Part shown: positions 1-8,141 of the stretch, piece after piece
Numbering within the stretch: position 1 is the first letter of the stretch
Layout of the letters: the number at the start of each line of letters is the position of its first letter
Program-made: the position numbers and the translations under genes
The notes under the pieces: model-generated
Told to the model about the DNA's origin: nothing
What the model saw: only the letters and a program-made list of their open reading frames with translations
The model's database searches: none
DNA from: an uncultured Sanguibacteroides sp.
Lineage (GTDB): Bacteria; Bacteroidota; Bacteroidia; Bacteroidales; Marinifilaceae
DNA length: 64,000 nt
Direction: 5' to 3'
Assembly (NCBI RefSeq): GCF_900543425.1
Contig: NZ_UQRQ01000016.1
Location: forward strand, 1 to 64,000

Positions 1-222
1 AATTAAATAATTGAATATTAGATGTGGCTGTAAGGATGTATATAATTACCTTTTTTATTTTATTATTATAACACTTAAATATAAAAACAACACCTTGTAT
101 TCTCCCTTTGTTCAAAACAAAAAAAGAAATTAGTCATTACAACGTATCGGGAAACAGATTCATTCTTTTTCTCTTATACGGAATTTTTCTACCTTAAGCT
201 TTAATTTAAACGCTCAAATCAT

Positions 223-230
223 TATCTTTG
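223..230 (+). promoter_or_regulatory. Bacteroidetes -7 box for prfC
   Basis: TATCTTTG fits the Bacteroidetes -7 consensus TAnnTTTG. It predicts transcription starting near 237 and a leader of about 35 bases before prfC. The sequence upstream, to position 1, is AT-rich and I see no gene in it. Confidence 0.65.
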
Positions 231-271
231 CAGCCGCAAAAAAATAGTCGTAAATATTCACACGGAGATAC

Positions 272-1849
272 ATGGGTTTTACAGAAGAGATATTAAGAAG
301 ACGGACTTTCGGTATTGTCAGCCACCCGGATGCGGGTAAAACGACCCTAACGGAGAAACTACTCCTGTTCGGGGGAGCCATTCACATTGCCGGAGCGGTA
401 AAATCGAACAAGATAAAGAAAACGGCCACCTCGGACTTTATGGAGATCGAAAGACAAAGAGGTATTTCAGTGGCTACCTCCGTGATGGGTTTCGAATACA
501 AAGACATCAAAATTAACATCTTGGACACCCCCGGTCACCAAGACTTTGCCGAAGATACCTTCCGCGTACTGACGGCCTGCGATAGCGTAATCATCGTGGT
601 CGACGCCGCCAAAGGAGTAGAAACCCAAACCCGCAAACTAATGCAGGTATGCCGGATGCGGAAAACACCCGTTATTGTCTTTATCAACAAACTGGATCGT
701 CCGGCAAACGATCCTTTCGACATCTTGGACGATATCGAAAAGGAGTTGCAAATCAAAGTAAACCCGTTAAGCTGGCCCATCGGTAGCGGCGACACCTTCA
801 AAGGTATCTACAACCTGCACAAACAAAACCTATGTCTCTATTCCGCCAGTGTGCAGACCATACAGGACGGAATCGAACTAAACGATATCAATACTCCGGA
901 ACTGGACGAATACATCGGGGAACGGAGTGCCCAACACCTGCGGGACGATCTGGAACTGGTACGGGAAGTATATCCCGGTTTAAACCGTCAGGAGTATCTG
1001 AATGCCACGGTAGCTCCCGTATTCTTCGGTTCGGCATTGAATAATTTCGGTATCCGGGAGATGTTGGATTGTTTTATCGAGATAGCTCCTTCACCGCTTC
1101 CCCGGGAGACGGAAGAACGGATCGTTCGTCCCGAAGAAGAGAAATTTACCGGATTTATTTTCAAGATACATGCTAACATGGACCCGAATCACCGGGATCG
1201 TATTGCTTTCGTAAAAGTCGTTTCCGGTACCTTCAAACGGAACACCAATTACCTGCACGTGGGATTGGGAAAAAACCTGAAATTCTCGACCCCGACAGCC
1301 TTTATGGCTTCCAAAAAATCGATTATCGACGAGGCTTACCCGGGCGATATAGTCGGTCTGCATGATACGGGAAATTTTAAAATCGGCGATACCCTGACCG
1401 AAGGAGAAAAGCTGCACTTTAAAGGAATTCCCAGTTTCTCGCCTGAACTCTTTAAATACATCGAAAATGCCGATCCGATGAAATCCAAGCAGCTATCCAA
1501 GGGAATCGACCAATTGATGGATGAAGGTGTTGCCCAGTTGTTCGTCAATCAATTCAATAACCGGAAGATCATCGGAACAGTAGGGGCTCTACAGTTCGAA
1601 GTAATCGAATATCGTCTGTTGCACGAGTACGGTGCTGCCTGTCGCTGGGAAAATATCAATCTCTACAAAGCTTGCTGGATCGAAGCCTTAGACAACAAAG
1701 AATTGGAGGATTTCAAACTTCATAAGGCCCAATACTTAGCCAAGGATAAGTGGGGACGGGATGTATTTCTGGCCGAATCGCAATACATGTTGCAAATGGC
1801 ACAGAACAACTATAAAAACTTGCTGTTCCATTTCACGTCCGAATTCTAA
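272..1849 (+). CDS. prfC: Peptide chain release factor 3
   Basis: Translational GTPase RF3, which removes RF1/RF2 from the ribosome after peptide release. The 525 residues match the usual RF3 length. The N-terminus carries the G1 P-loop (HPDAGKTTLTEKLL, about residues 18-31), the G3 motif DTPGHQDFAEDTFR and the G4 motif INKLDRP, followed by translation-factor domains II and III. The distinctive RF3 G1 (DAGKTT) separates it from EF-G and LepA. It starts at ATG 272, about 40 bases after a clear -7 box, and appears to be a single-gene unit. Nothing is missing or broken. Confidence 0.97.
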   Translation: MGFTEEILRRRTFGIVSHPDAGKTTLTEKLLLFGGAIHIAGAVKSNKIKKTATSDFMEIERQRGISVATSVMGFEYKDIKINILDTPGHQDFAEDTFRVLTACDSVIIVVDAAKGVETQTRKLMQVCRMRKTPVIVFINKLDRPANDPFDILDDIEKELQIKVNPLSWPIGSGDTFKGIYNLHKQNLCLYSASVQTIQDGIELNDINTPELDEYIGERSAQHLRDDLELVREVYPGLNRQEYLNATVAPVFFGSALNNFGIREMLDCFIEIAPSPLPRETEERIVRPEEEKFTGFIFKIHANMDPNHRDRIAFVKVVSGTFKRNTNYLHVGLGKNLKFSTPTAFMASKKSIIDEAYPGDIVGLHDTGNFKIGDTLTEGEKLHFKGIPSFSPELFKYIENADPMKSKQLSKGIDQLMDEGVAQLFVNQFNNRKIIGTVGALQFEVIEYRLLHEYGAACRWENINLYKACWIEALDNKELEDFKLHKAQYLAKDKWGRDVFLAESQYMLQMAQNNYKNLLFHFTSEF

Positions 1850-2012
1850 TCCGGATCAATAGTTTTTTATAAACTCGCCCAAAGAGAGCTTTACGGTACT
1901 GTAAAAAAGAAAAACGACCGGAATAAAACGAAATCTTCTGTTGTCCGCATGATAAAAGCTGGCATCATATATCAAAAATCGTCAAAAACATGGTACGGGC
2001 CGGATTATTCAG

Positions 2013-2020
2013 TAACTTTG
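2013..2020 (+). promoter_or_regulatory. -7 box deciding the start of the FlK-like thioesterase
   Basis: TAACTTTG matches TAnnTTTG and predicts a transcript start near 2027. The in-frame ATG at 2022 would then lie before the transcript begins, so the ATG at 2043 is the likely start. Bases 1850-2012 hold no gene I can see. Confidence 0.6.
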
Positions 2021-2042
2021 TATGTCAAAAACAAATAAAGTT

Positions 2043-2420
2043 ATGGAAATAAAGATAGGATTTTCTTTTACTCAGGAGATTATAGTGAGACACGAAGACA
2101 CCGCAGCCGTATACGGATCGGGTAAATTAGAGGTATTCGCGACCCCTGCCATGGTCGGTTTAATGGAAAATACCGCCATCAAATGCCTCGAAGGTATGTT
2201 GGAAGCCGACAACGATACGGTCGGTATCGAAATTAACGTGAAACACGTAAAAGCCACACCTGTCGGCAAGAAAGTAGGATGTAAAGCAACCGTTACCGAA
2301 GTAGACGGACGTCGCATTCGTTTTGAAATCGAGGCATGGGATGAAACAGCAACCATCGGTACGGCCGTTCACGATCGTTTTATCATCGATCCCGTGAAAT
2401 TCATGAACAAACTCGGTTAA
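2043..2420 (+). CDS. FlK-like hotdog thioesterase
   Basis: Small single-domain hotdog protein of 125 residues resembling the fluoroacetyl-CoA thioesterase (FlK-like) family. These proteins hydrolyse acyl-CoA thioesters; the substrate here is unknown. The family's catalytic region is visible as the stretch ATPAMVGLMENTA, with a conserved Glu, and a His in VKHVKATPVG further on. The C-terminal strand pattern (GCKATVTEVDGRRIRFEIEA) is typical of the fold. An upstream in-frame ATG at 2022 would add seven residues but conflicts with the promoter position. uvrB starts 18 bases after its stop, so the two are probably co-transcribed. Confidence 0.8.
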   Translation: MEIKIGFSFTQEIIVRHEDTAAVYGSGKLEVFATPAMVGLMENTAIKCLEGMLEADNDTVGIEINVKHVKATPVGKKVGCKATVTEVDGRRIRFEIEAWDETATIGTAVHDRFIIDPVKFMNKLG

Positions 2421-2438
2421 TACAATCGCATAAACCCC

Positions 2439-4451
2439 ATGTTCAAACTAACGTCACAATATACACCGACCGGAGACCAACCGGAGGCAATCGAACAACT
2501 CGTAAAAGGTATCGAAGAGGGCGATCCCTGTCAAGTTCTACTCGGAGTAACCGGATCGGGAAAAACATTTACCGTCGCCAATGTAATCCAAAAAGTACAA
2601 CGTCCGACCCTGATTCTAAGCCATAACAAGACGTTAGCCGCTCAATTATACGGGGAATTCAAGGCATTTTTTCCGGAAAATGCCGTAGAATATTTCGTAT
2701 CCTATTACGATTACTACCAACCGGAAGCCTATCTACCCGTAACCAATACCTATATCGAAAAAGACCTTCAAATCAACGACGAAATCGATAAGCTTCGTCT
2801 ACGGGCCACCGCTTCCCTACTCTCCGGACGCCGGGACGTCATTGTCGTATCTTCCGTCTCCTGTCTATACGGTATGGCGGATCCTACCGCTTTCGGAGCC
2901 AACACGATCAGATTGCGAAGAGGTATGAAGATTTCAAGAAACCAATTACTTCGCAGATTAGTGGATGCCTTATATGCCAATAACGAATTGGATTTCAAAA
3001 GAGGCTCATTTCGGGCCAAAGGGGAAACGGTGGATGTATTTCCTTCGATTGAAACCTTTGACGGAATAGCCTATCGGCTGGAATTCTGGGGAGATGAAAT
3101 CGACCGGATCTCCTCTTTCAGTCCCCAAACCGGAAAAACGATAGACACTTTAGAGACCTTAAATATCTATCCCGCTAATCTTTTTGTAACGGATAAGGCT
3201 ACTGTTACCAAAGCCATACACGATATAGAAAAAGATCTGACCATACAGGTCGAATTTCTCAAATCCATCGGAAAACATTTTGAAGCCAAACGATTGGAAG
3301 AACGGGTAAAGTATGATGTAGAGATGATACGCGAACTGGGATATTGTGCCGGAATAGAAAATTATTCCCGCTATTTTGATGGAAGACCCGCGGGCATGCG
3401 TCCGTTCTGTCTGCTGGATTATTTTCCTCAAGATTTTTTACTCGTGGTCGATGAATCCCACGTCACTCTTCCCCAGGTGAGAGCCATGTACGGGGGCGAT
3501 CACTCCCGCAAACAAACCCTGATAGAATACGGCTTCCGGCTTCCGGCTGCTTTCGACAACCGTCCGCTCACGTTCGAAGAATTCGAGACCAACACGGGAC
3601 AAACCATATACGTCAGCGCCACACCTGCCGATTACGAATTAGAAAAATGCAATGGAGTCGTCGTGGAGCAGATCATTCGCCCTACAGGTATTTTGGATCC
3701 CGAAATAGAGGTTGTACCCAGCAAAAACCAGATAGACCATCTTATAAACGAAATACAGAAGCGAATAGAACTGGATGAGAAAGTATTGGTTACTACCCTC
3801 ACCAAACGTATGGCAGAGGAGTTAAGTAAATATTTCGATCGTATCAGTATCAAATGCCAATACATCCATTCGGATGTAGACACGCTGGAACGGGTGCAAA
3901 TCATCGAAAACCTTCGTAAAGGAGTCATTGATGTCATTGTCGGTGTAAACCTGTTACGGGAAGGGTTGGATATGCCCGAAGTCTCTTTAGTTGCTATTTT
4001 GGATGCCGATAAAGAGGGATTCCTGCGTTCTACCCGATCTTTGATCCAGACTTCAGGCCGGGCTGCCCGTAACCTAAACGGAAAGGTTATCATGTACGCG
4101 GATACCATTACCCGCTCCATGCAGGAAACCATCGATGAAACCAGATACCGACGGGAAAAACAGATGGAATACAATCATCAGCACGGAATCACACCGACAC
4201 AGATTCATAAAACTACCGAATCGGTTTTAAAAGAAACTTCTCACGCTTATATTGAAGAAGAGCATGTAAATATGGCTGCCGATCCGGTCGTTGCCTACAT
4301 GAGCAAACCGGAAATAGAAAGAATGTTACAAAAAACCAAAGCCGCCATGCAAAAAGCGGCTAAAGAAACAGATTTTCTGGAAGCCGCCCGTCTACGGGAC
4401 GAGATGTTTAAATTAGAAGAACATCTGAAAAAGTTGACAATTGACAATTAA
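2439..4451 (+). CDS. uvrB: Excinuclease ABC subunit B
   Basis: DNA damage-verification helicase of nucleotide excision repair, which acts with UvrA, UvrC and UvrD in the cytoplasm. At 670 residues it is full length. It shows the Walker A motif GVTGSGKT (36-43), the beta-hairpin segment YYDYYQPEAYLP that clamps DNA, the DESH Walker B region, helicase motif VI (QTSGRAARN) and a C-terminal UVR motif (residues around 629-660) that binds UvrC. Its last residues (LTIDN) are encoded by a TTGACAATTGACAATTAA sequence that looks like an intergenic repeat overrunning the gene end. It follows the thioesterase gene by 18 bases. Confidence 0.98.
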   Translation: MFKLTSQYTPTGDQPEAIEQLVKGIEEGDPCQVLLGVTGSGKTFTVANVIQKVQRPTLILSHNKTLAAQLYGEFKAFFPENAVEYFVSYYDYYQPEAYLPVTNTYIEKDLQINDEIDKLRLRATASLLSGRRDVIVVSSVSCLYGMADPTAFGANTIRLRRGMKISRNQLLRRLVDALYANNELDFKRGSFRAKGETVDVFPSIETFDGIAYRLEFWGDEIDRISSFSPQTGKTIDTLETLNIYPANLFVTDKATVTKAIHDIEKDLTIQVEFLKSIGKHFEAKRLEERVKYDVEMIRELGYCAGIENYSRYFDGRPAGMRPFCLLDYFPQDFLLVVDESHVTLPQVRAMYGGDHSRKQTLIEYGFRLPAAFDNRPLTFEEFETNTGQTIYVSATPADYELEKCNGVVVEQIIRPTGILDPEIEVVPSKNQIDHLINEIQKRIELDEKVLVTTLTKRMAEELSKYFDRISIKCQYIHSDVDTLERVQIIENLRKGVIDVIVGVNLLREGLDMPEVSLVAILDADKEGFLRSTRSLIQTSGRAARNLNGKVIMYADTITRSMQETIDETRYRREKQMEYNHQHGITPTQIHKTTESVLKETSHAYIEEEHVNMAADPVVAYMSKPEIERMLQKTKAAMQKAAKETDFLEAARLRDEMFKLEEHLKKLTIDN

Positions 4452-4457
4452 AAATGA
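4434..4457 (+). repeat. TTGACAA direct repeat spanning the uvrB stop codon
   Basis: TTGACAA is repeated in tandem at 4434 and 4441 and runs into ATTAAAAATGA. This arrangement is a common motif in Bacteroidetes intergenic DNA. Here it supplies the last codons and the stop of uvrB. Confidence 0.6.
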
Positions 4458-4626
4458 AGGGACTGAATGATTTGAGGTTTGGAACCCTGATGGAATCCCG
4501 TATTTATCATTTACACAAAATATTTTATAGTGCCGAAGAAATTTTAGATCAAAATGTAAACTTTTTTAGGACAAGACAATCCTCCAATTACAGAATCACC
4601 TAATCCCTAAAATCCTTTAATCCCCG

Positions 4627-4683
4627 AATCCCTTGATTCTTTAAATCATAAATCTAAAATCCGAAATCATAAATCTTCCAATC
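4627..4683. repeat. 57-base intergenic repeat, copy 1
   Basis: First copy of a 57-base AT-rich sequence that returns at 4868-4924 with only two substitutions. It is built from short AATC/AAATC units and sits in the 490-base gene-free gap 4452-4943. That gap also holds many AATCCCTTAATCC-like units and a GC-rich core at about 4726-4810. Confidence 0.8.
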
Positions 4684-4867
4684 ACAGAATCCCTTAATCC
4701 CTTCATTTGCAATTGAGAGGACTAAACCCTTCGGGGCGGGACGTTTCCGTCGGTTGGCCATTCCTCAAACCGGACACGACGCTCGCCGTTCACTATTGAT
4801 GCCCCTTCGTTTTTAGCCCTTCCCTCTTAATCCCCAATCACTCAATCACTGAATCCTTTAATCCCAA

Positions 4868-4924
4868 AATCCCTTGATTCTTTAAATCGTAAATCTAAAA
4901 TCCGAAATCGTAAATCTTCCAATC
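4868..4924. repeat. 57-base intergenic repeat, copy 2
   Basis: Second copy of the 57-base sequence, 55 of 57 positions identical to copy 1 (both changes are CATA to CGTA). It ends 20 bases before the stop of the convergent GNAT gene. No open reading frame is supported anywhere in the gap. Confidence 0.8.
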
Positions 4925-4943
4925 TCTTAATCCTTTATTCCTC

Positions 4944-5390
4944 TTACATTCTCTTTTGCATGTGTAAAACGGGAAAAGGTTTATTCCAGGCATCCTTTTC
5001 ATCCCGACCAATCACCTCGAATCCCATTTGTTCGTAAAAATACCTGGCATTTTCATTCTGTTCGTTCACATCGACCTTAGAAACTCCTCTTTGCTGCACG
5101 GCATAAAGCAATAACCGCCGTCCCAATCCCATCCTTTGTACCTTGGGGTGCACAAACAACATTTCAAGCATATCCTCCCGTATTCCCATAAAAGCCAGTA
5201 TCTGTCCCTCGTCTCCCCGGATAACAAAGAGCGATACGGCATCAAGATACTGATTCCGTATCAACGGTTTAAAAAACTGAATATCCTCCTCCTCAAGAAA
5301 ACCATGAGTAGCCCGAACCGAAGCTTCCCAGAGATCGGTCAACTCATCGTAATCGCAAACTGCAGGTCGTATAATTTCGCTCATATCCAA
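4944..5390 (-). CDS. GNAT family N-acetyltransferase
   Basis: Cytoplasmic acetyl-CoA-dependent acetyltransferase of 148 residues. The acetyl-CoA binding motif A is visible as LFVHPKVQRMGLGRRLLLYA (about residues 78-97, RxxGxG/A type), followed by the motif B region VDVNEQNENARYFYEQMGFEVIGRDE that is typical of GNAT proteins acting on small molecules or protein N-termini. The substrate cannot be told. It begins six bases after the stop of the type III restriction subunit and is probably the last gene of that operon. Whether it contributes to restriction-modification or merely rides along is unknown. The second Met, two codons in, is an equally possible start. Confidence 0.9.
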   Translation of the reverse strand: MDMSEIIRPAVCDYDELTDLWEASVRATHGFLEEEDIQFFKPLIRNQYLDAVSLFVIRGDEGQILAFMGIREDMLEMLFVHPKVQRMGLGRRLLLYAVQQRGVSKVDVNEQNENARYFYEQMGFEVIGRDEKDAWNKPFPVLHMQKRM

Positions 5391-5396
5391 TTTTAT

Positions 5397-8138
5397 TTAA
5401 GACAAAAGATACCGGATAAAACAAGATTCCACCTCTTTCTTCGTTTTAACCGAATTATAAAGAGGTAAACCTATCAACCGATACCTCCTGTTCCCTTGTT
5501 GCATAAAAGTTTGATCTATATAATTGTGATCCTCTGCCGTTATGGCTTTTAAAAGATCGTCCTTCCATTGATCCGTTTCCAAATGATCGCTCCCTTTAGG
5601 TTCGATAAATACCTGAAAGTAGTCATCTCCTTTCCTCAACAACAGCAGGAAATCAGGCATAAACCCTCGTCCTTCACGATCGTATATTTTATATACCTCT
5701 TCGTTACGTAACAGGTATACCTCATCGTATCGACCTTTTAAATTACCGATGTATCCTTTCACCAAATCCAAAAGATCCCGTTCCTCATCTGTTCCCACAA
5801 ACGCATCCAACACATACCAATCATTCGCTACCATGCTCTTTTCGTATTCCTTATCATAGTTTGCCTCAACCAATTTCTCTTTGGGTTTCTCAAATACATC
5901 TGCTAAAGCAACCGACTTAAAAAAGGTAGCGGCATAAGGTTGCGAATACTTTCTTATCTCCTGTTCCAACTGCTCGAAAAACCGAATTGCAATCTTCAGG
6001 TAATCGTTATGGGTCAATACCCGATTCGTCGTTATAGAGAGAGGGAATCCGGCCAACAACTCACTATCATATAATTCATCGATGGAATTGACCTTTAATT
6101 CCTTAGACAAATTTCCTATCCGGTAGACAGAATCTATCTGCCTGGACAACCGATTGATCGCCTTCAAAACAATATGGCGCTCCATATCTCGAATCGTTAT
6201 CAGCAGAGTCTCGGCTTCGGCGTGATCGACATACTTATCCTCATCATCCCGCGTACCGTCAAAAAGGACCTTAGCCTCTTTCTGTTCTTCTATGATCGTA
6301 CAGGTAAAGTACCACTCTTTTTCGATCTGGCTTAGATTTTTCTTTTGCCTGAACGGATTGGCTATTCGTTCGTTCTTAAACAGTTTCGCCTTCCGGTAAA
6401 AATCGCTGGCCCGAAACTCTTCTTTCAAACCAAACACCTTACGAATCTTTCTCTCCTCTAACAAGTTCTTCCGTTTTAACTCCTGAATCAAGTCTCCGAT
6501 ATAACGTTCGTCATTATCACTATGAAAATAAAATTCTTCCAATACCCTTAATTCGTGCGTCAGATCATTGTCAAATTTCCGTTTTCCCTTCTCCTTATCT
6601 CCATAGGTAAACGGATAATATCTTATTCCCCTACCGATAAGCTGTACCTCTTGGGTCGTTGCCCGGCTGGTTACCGACTTCTTCACATTGCTACCTCCCG
6701 TGTTCTGTCCCTCATACAATCGTACGATATCGTACAGGTTCAAGACATCCCACCCCTCCGTCAATCGTTGCACGGAAAACACAGCCCGGATGATATTATT
6801 TTTATCTTCCAGGTTGTTTAACAAACGGTCCTGACTTTCTGTCGTTTTTTCTTCTCCCTTTCCTTTGCCTTTGGCTGTTTTATCGGAAGAGTTGGTTATA
6901 ATACAATTTTGAGTTTTAAAATGAGTCTGCAAAAATTCGATTATACTTTGAACCGCAATACGGTTGTCTGCAATATACCGTCTGATATCCATAATCCGGC
7001 TTTGCCCTCTCCGGTAAACCTCTTTCGCCTTATACAGTTCCTCTTCGTTCACCGTCCCTATAAAATCAAAATCGGAAATACTCAAATTCTCTATCAACTC
7101 TCTAAAAAAGACGTAATCCGCCTGAGAGGCTTCAATGGTTTTACTCCGGAAAAGGATAACCGATTTAAAATCATACAAATGATATTTTATAGCAATTTCC
7201 TGTCTATACCAATTAAATAGTAATGCCTGTAATATTCGCAACCGTTTATCGAAAGAAGAGCTGACCAAGTAAATCTCTTTCGTGTATCCGGCCCGCAGGA
7301 AATCTTCAATCTGAAATTTGTAAACCGTTTTATCCGCGTATTTTTGCAGCACGCTTCTGACTTCCGGGATGGTAGCCGTAAATTCCAAAAGTATATTTTT
7401 ATTCGGTTTGTCACCCTTATAACCATATTTATTCAAGAGCAACTGTATGGCCGTGTTTTCCCATCCTCTTTCGATATCCTCCTCCTTCGCGTTTGTTTCC
7501 GATATACTCGTGTTGAAATCCGGGTTATACAACATCCCCGTTTCATTCTTCGTGTTGGCATTCAAATGATGGGCTTCATCCGCAATCATGATGATATCCC
7601 GCTCCTGTAACTCCTGTAAGGTTGTGGTATTCTCCTTTACATTATAGACATCGTTATGCAGTTTTTGTATGCTGCAAAATTTGATCTCCAACGCATCATC
7701 CCGATCCGAAAATACCTCTACCTTCTTTATATTCACGGTTTCATGATCAATCGTAATCGTCGGCTGAAACAGGTATTTGTTATGCCCGGGATTGGAGAGA
7801 TTATCTTCCGTTTTACCGACAATGTTGTTTTGGTTGACAAAAAAGATCACTTTACGGTATCCCTGTTTATAATAGTAGAGCAATAAAGCTGCCATTAACA
7901 AGGTCTTGCCCGTACCGGTGGCCATATTAAACATAAGGTGATTTCCCCTCTCCTTATTCCTCTCACTCAGTAAAAAATTTTCCAGAGCCTCCCGTTGCCA
8001 GAAGAACAGGTCAAATTTCAAATTCCGGGTGATATATTCAGGTATAACAACAGGCTTTTCGGCATATTTTTTACTCTTTTCCAGCTCTTCATACAAATAA
8101 TCGACCTTCGCCGGATTCCCTGAACTCTTTTGGATCAT
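5397..8138 (-). CDS. Type III restriction enzyme, Res subunit (helicase-nuclease)
   Basis: ATP-dependent restriction subunit of a type III restriction-modification system; with Mod it scans DNA and cuts near unmethylated sites. The 913 residues begin with an SF2 helicase core: Walker A ATGTGKT (73-79), Walker B DEAHH (about 186-190), motif III FTATIP, and a motif VI region VQLIGRGIRYYPF. The C-terminus has a PD-(D/E)XK nuclease signature, PDF (D829) then IEPKG (E846, K848). All catalytic elements are present, so the enzyme looks intact. It follows mod by three bases. Confidence 0.95.
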   Translation of the reverse strand: MIQKSSGNPAKVDYLYEELEKSKKYAEKPVVIPEYITRNLKFDLFFWQREALENFLLSERNKERGNHLMFNMATGTGKTLLMAALLLYYYKQGYRKVIFFVNQNNIVGKTEDNLSNPGHNKYLFQPTITIDHETVNIKKVEVFSDRDDALEIKFCSIQKLHNDVYNVKENTTTLQELQERDIIMIADEAHHLNANTKNETGMLYNPDFNTSISETNAKEEDIERGWENTAIQLLLNKYGYKGDKPNKNILLEFTATIPEVRSVLQKYADKTVYKFQIEDFLRAGYTKEIYLVSSSFDKRLRILQALLFNWYRQEIAIKYHLYDFKSVILFRSKTIEASQADYVFFRELIENLSISDFDFIGTVNEEELYKAKEVYRRGQSRIMDIRRYIADNRIAVQSIIEFLQTHFKTQNCIITNSSDKTAKGKGKGEEKTTESQDRLLNNLEDKNNIIRAVFSVQRLTEGWDVLNLYDIVRLYEGQNTGGSNVKKSVTSRATTQEVQLIGRGIRYYPFTYGDKEKGKRKFDNDLTHELRVLEEFYFHSDNDERYIGDLIQELKRKNLLEERKIRKVFGLKEEFRASDFYRKAKLFKNERIANPFRQKKNLSQIEKEWYFTCTIIEEQKEAKVLFDGTRDDEDKYVDHAEAETLLITIRDMERHIVLKAINRLSRQIDSVYRIGNLSKELKVNSIDELYDSELLAGFPLSITTNRVLTHNDYLKIAIRFFEQLEQEIRKYSQPYAATFFKSVALADVFEKPKEKLVEANYDKEYEKSMVANDWYVLDAFVGTDEERDLLDLVKGYIGNLKGRYDEVYLLRNEEVYKIYDREGRGFMPDFLLLLRKGDDYFQVFIEPKGSDHLETDQWKDDLLKAITAEDHNYIDQTFMQQGNRRYRLIGLPLYNSVKTKKEVESCFIRYLLS

Positions 8139-8141
8139 ATC

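Noticed and set aside
1..271. tRNA or small gene before prfC
   Set aside because: No cloverleaf, no conserved T-loop and no open frame; only an AT-rich leader with a promoter.
3632..4174. Open frame of 180 codons antisense to uvrB
   Set aside because: It is a shadow of the conserved helicase half of UvrB, with Ser/Arg/Ile-rich composition and no motif.
4575..4940. CRISPR-like repeats
   Set aside because: The 57-base copies are only two and 241 bases apart, and the short AATC-rich units have no constant spacing or unique spacers.
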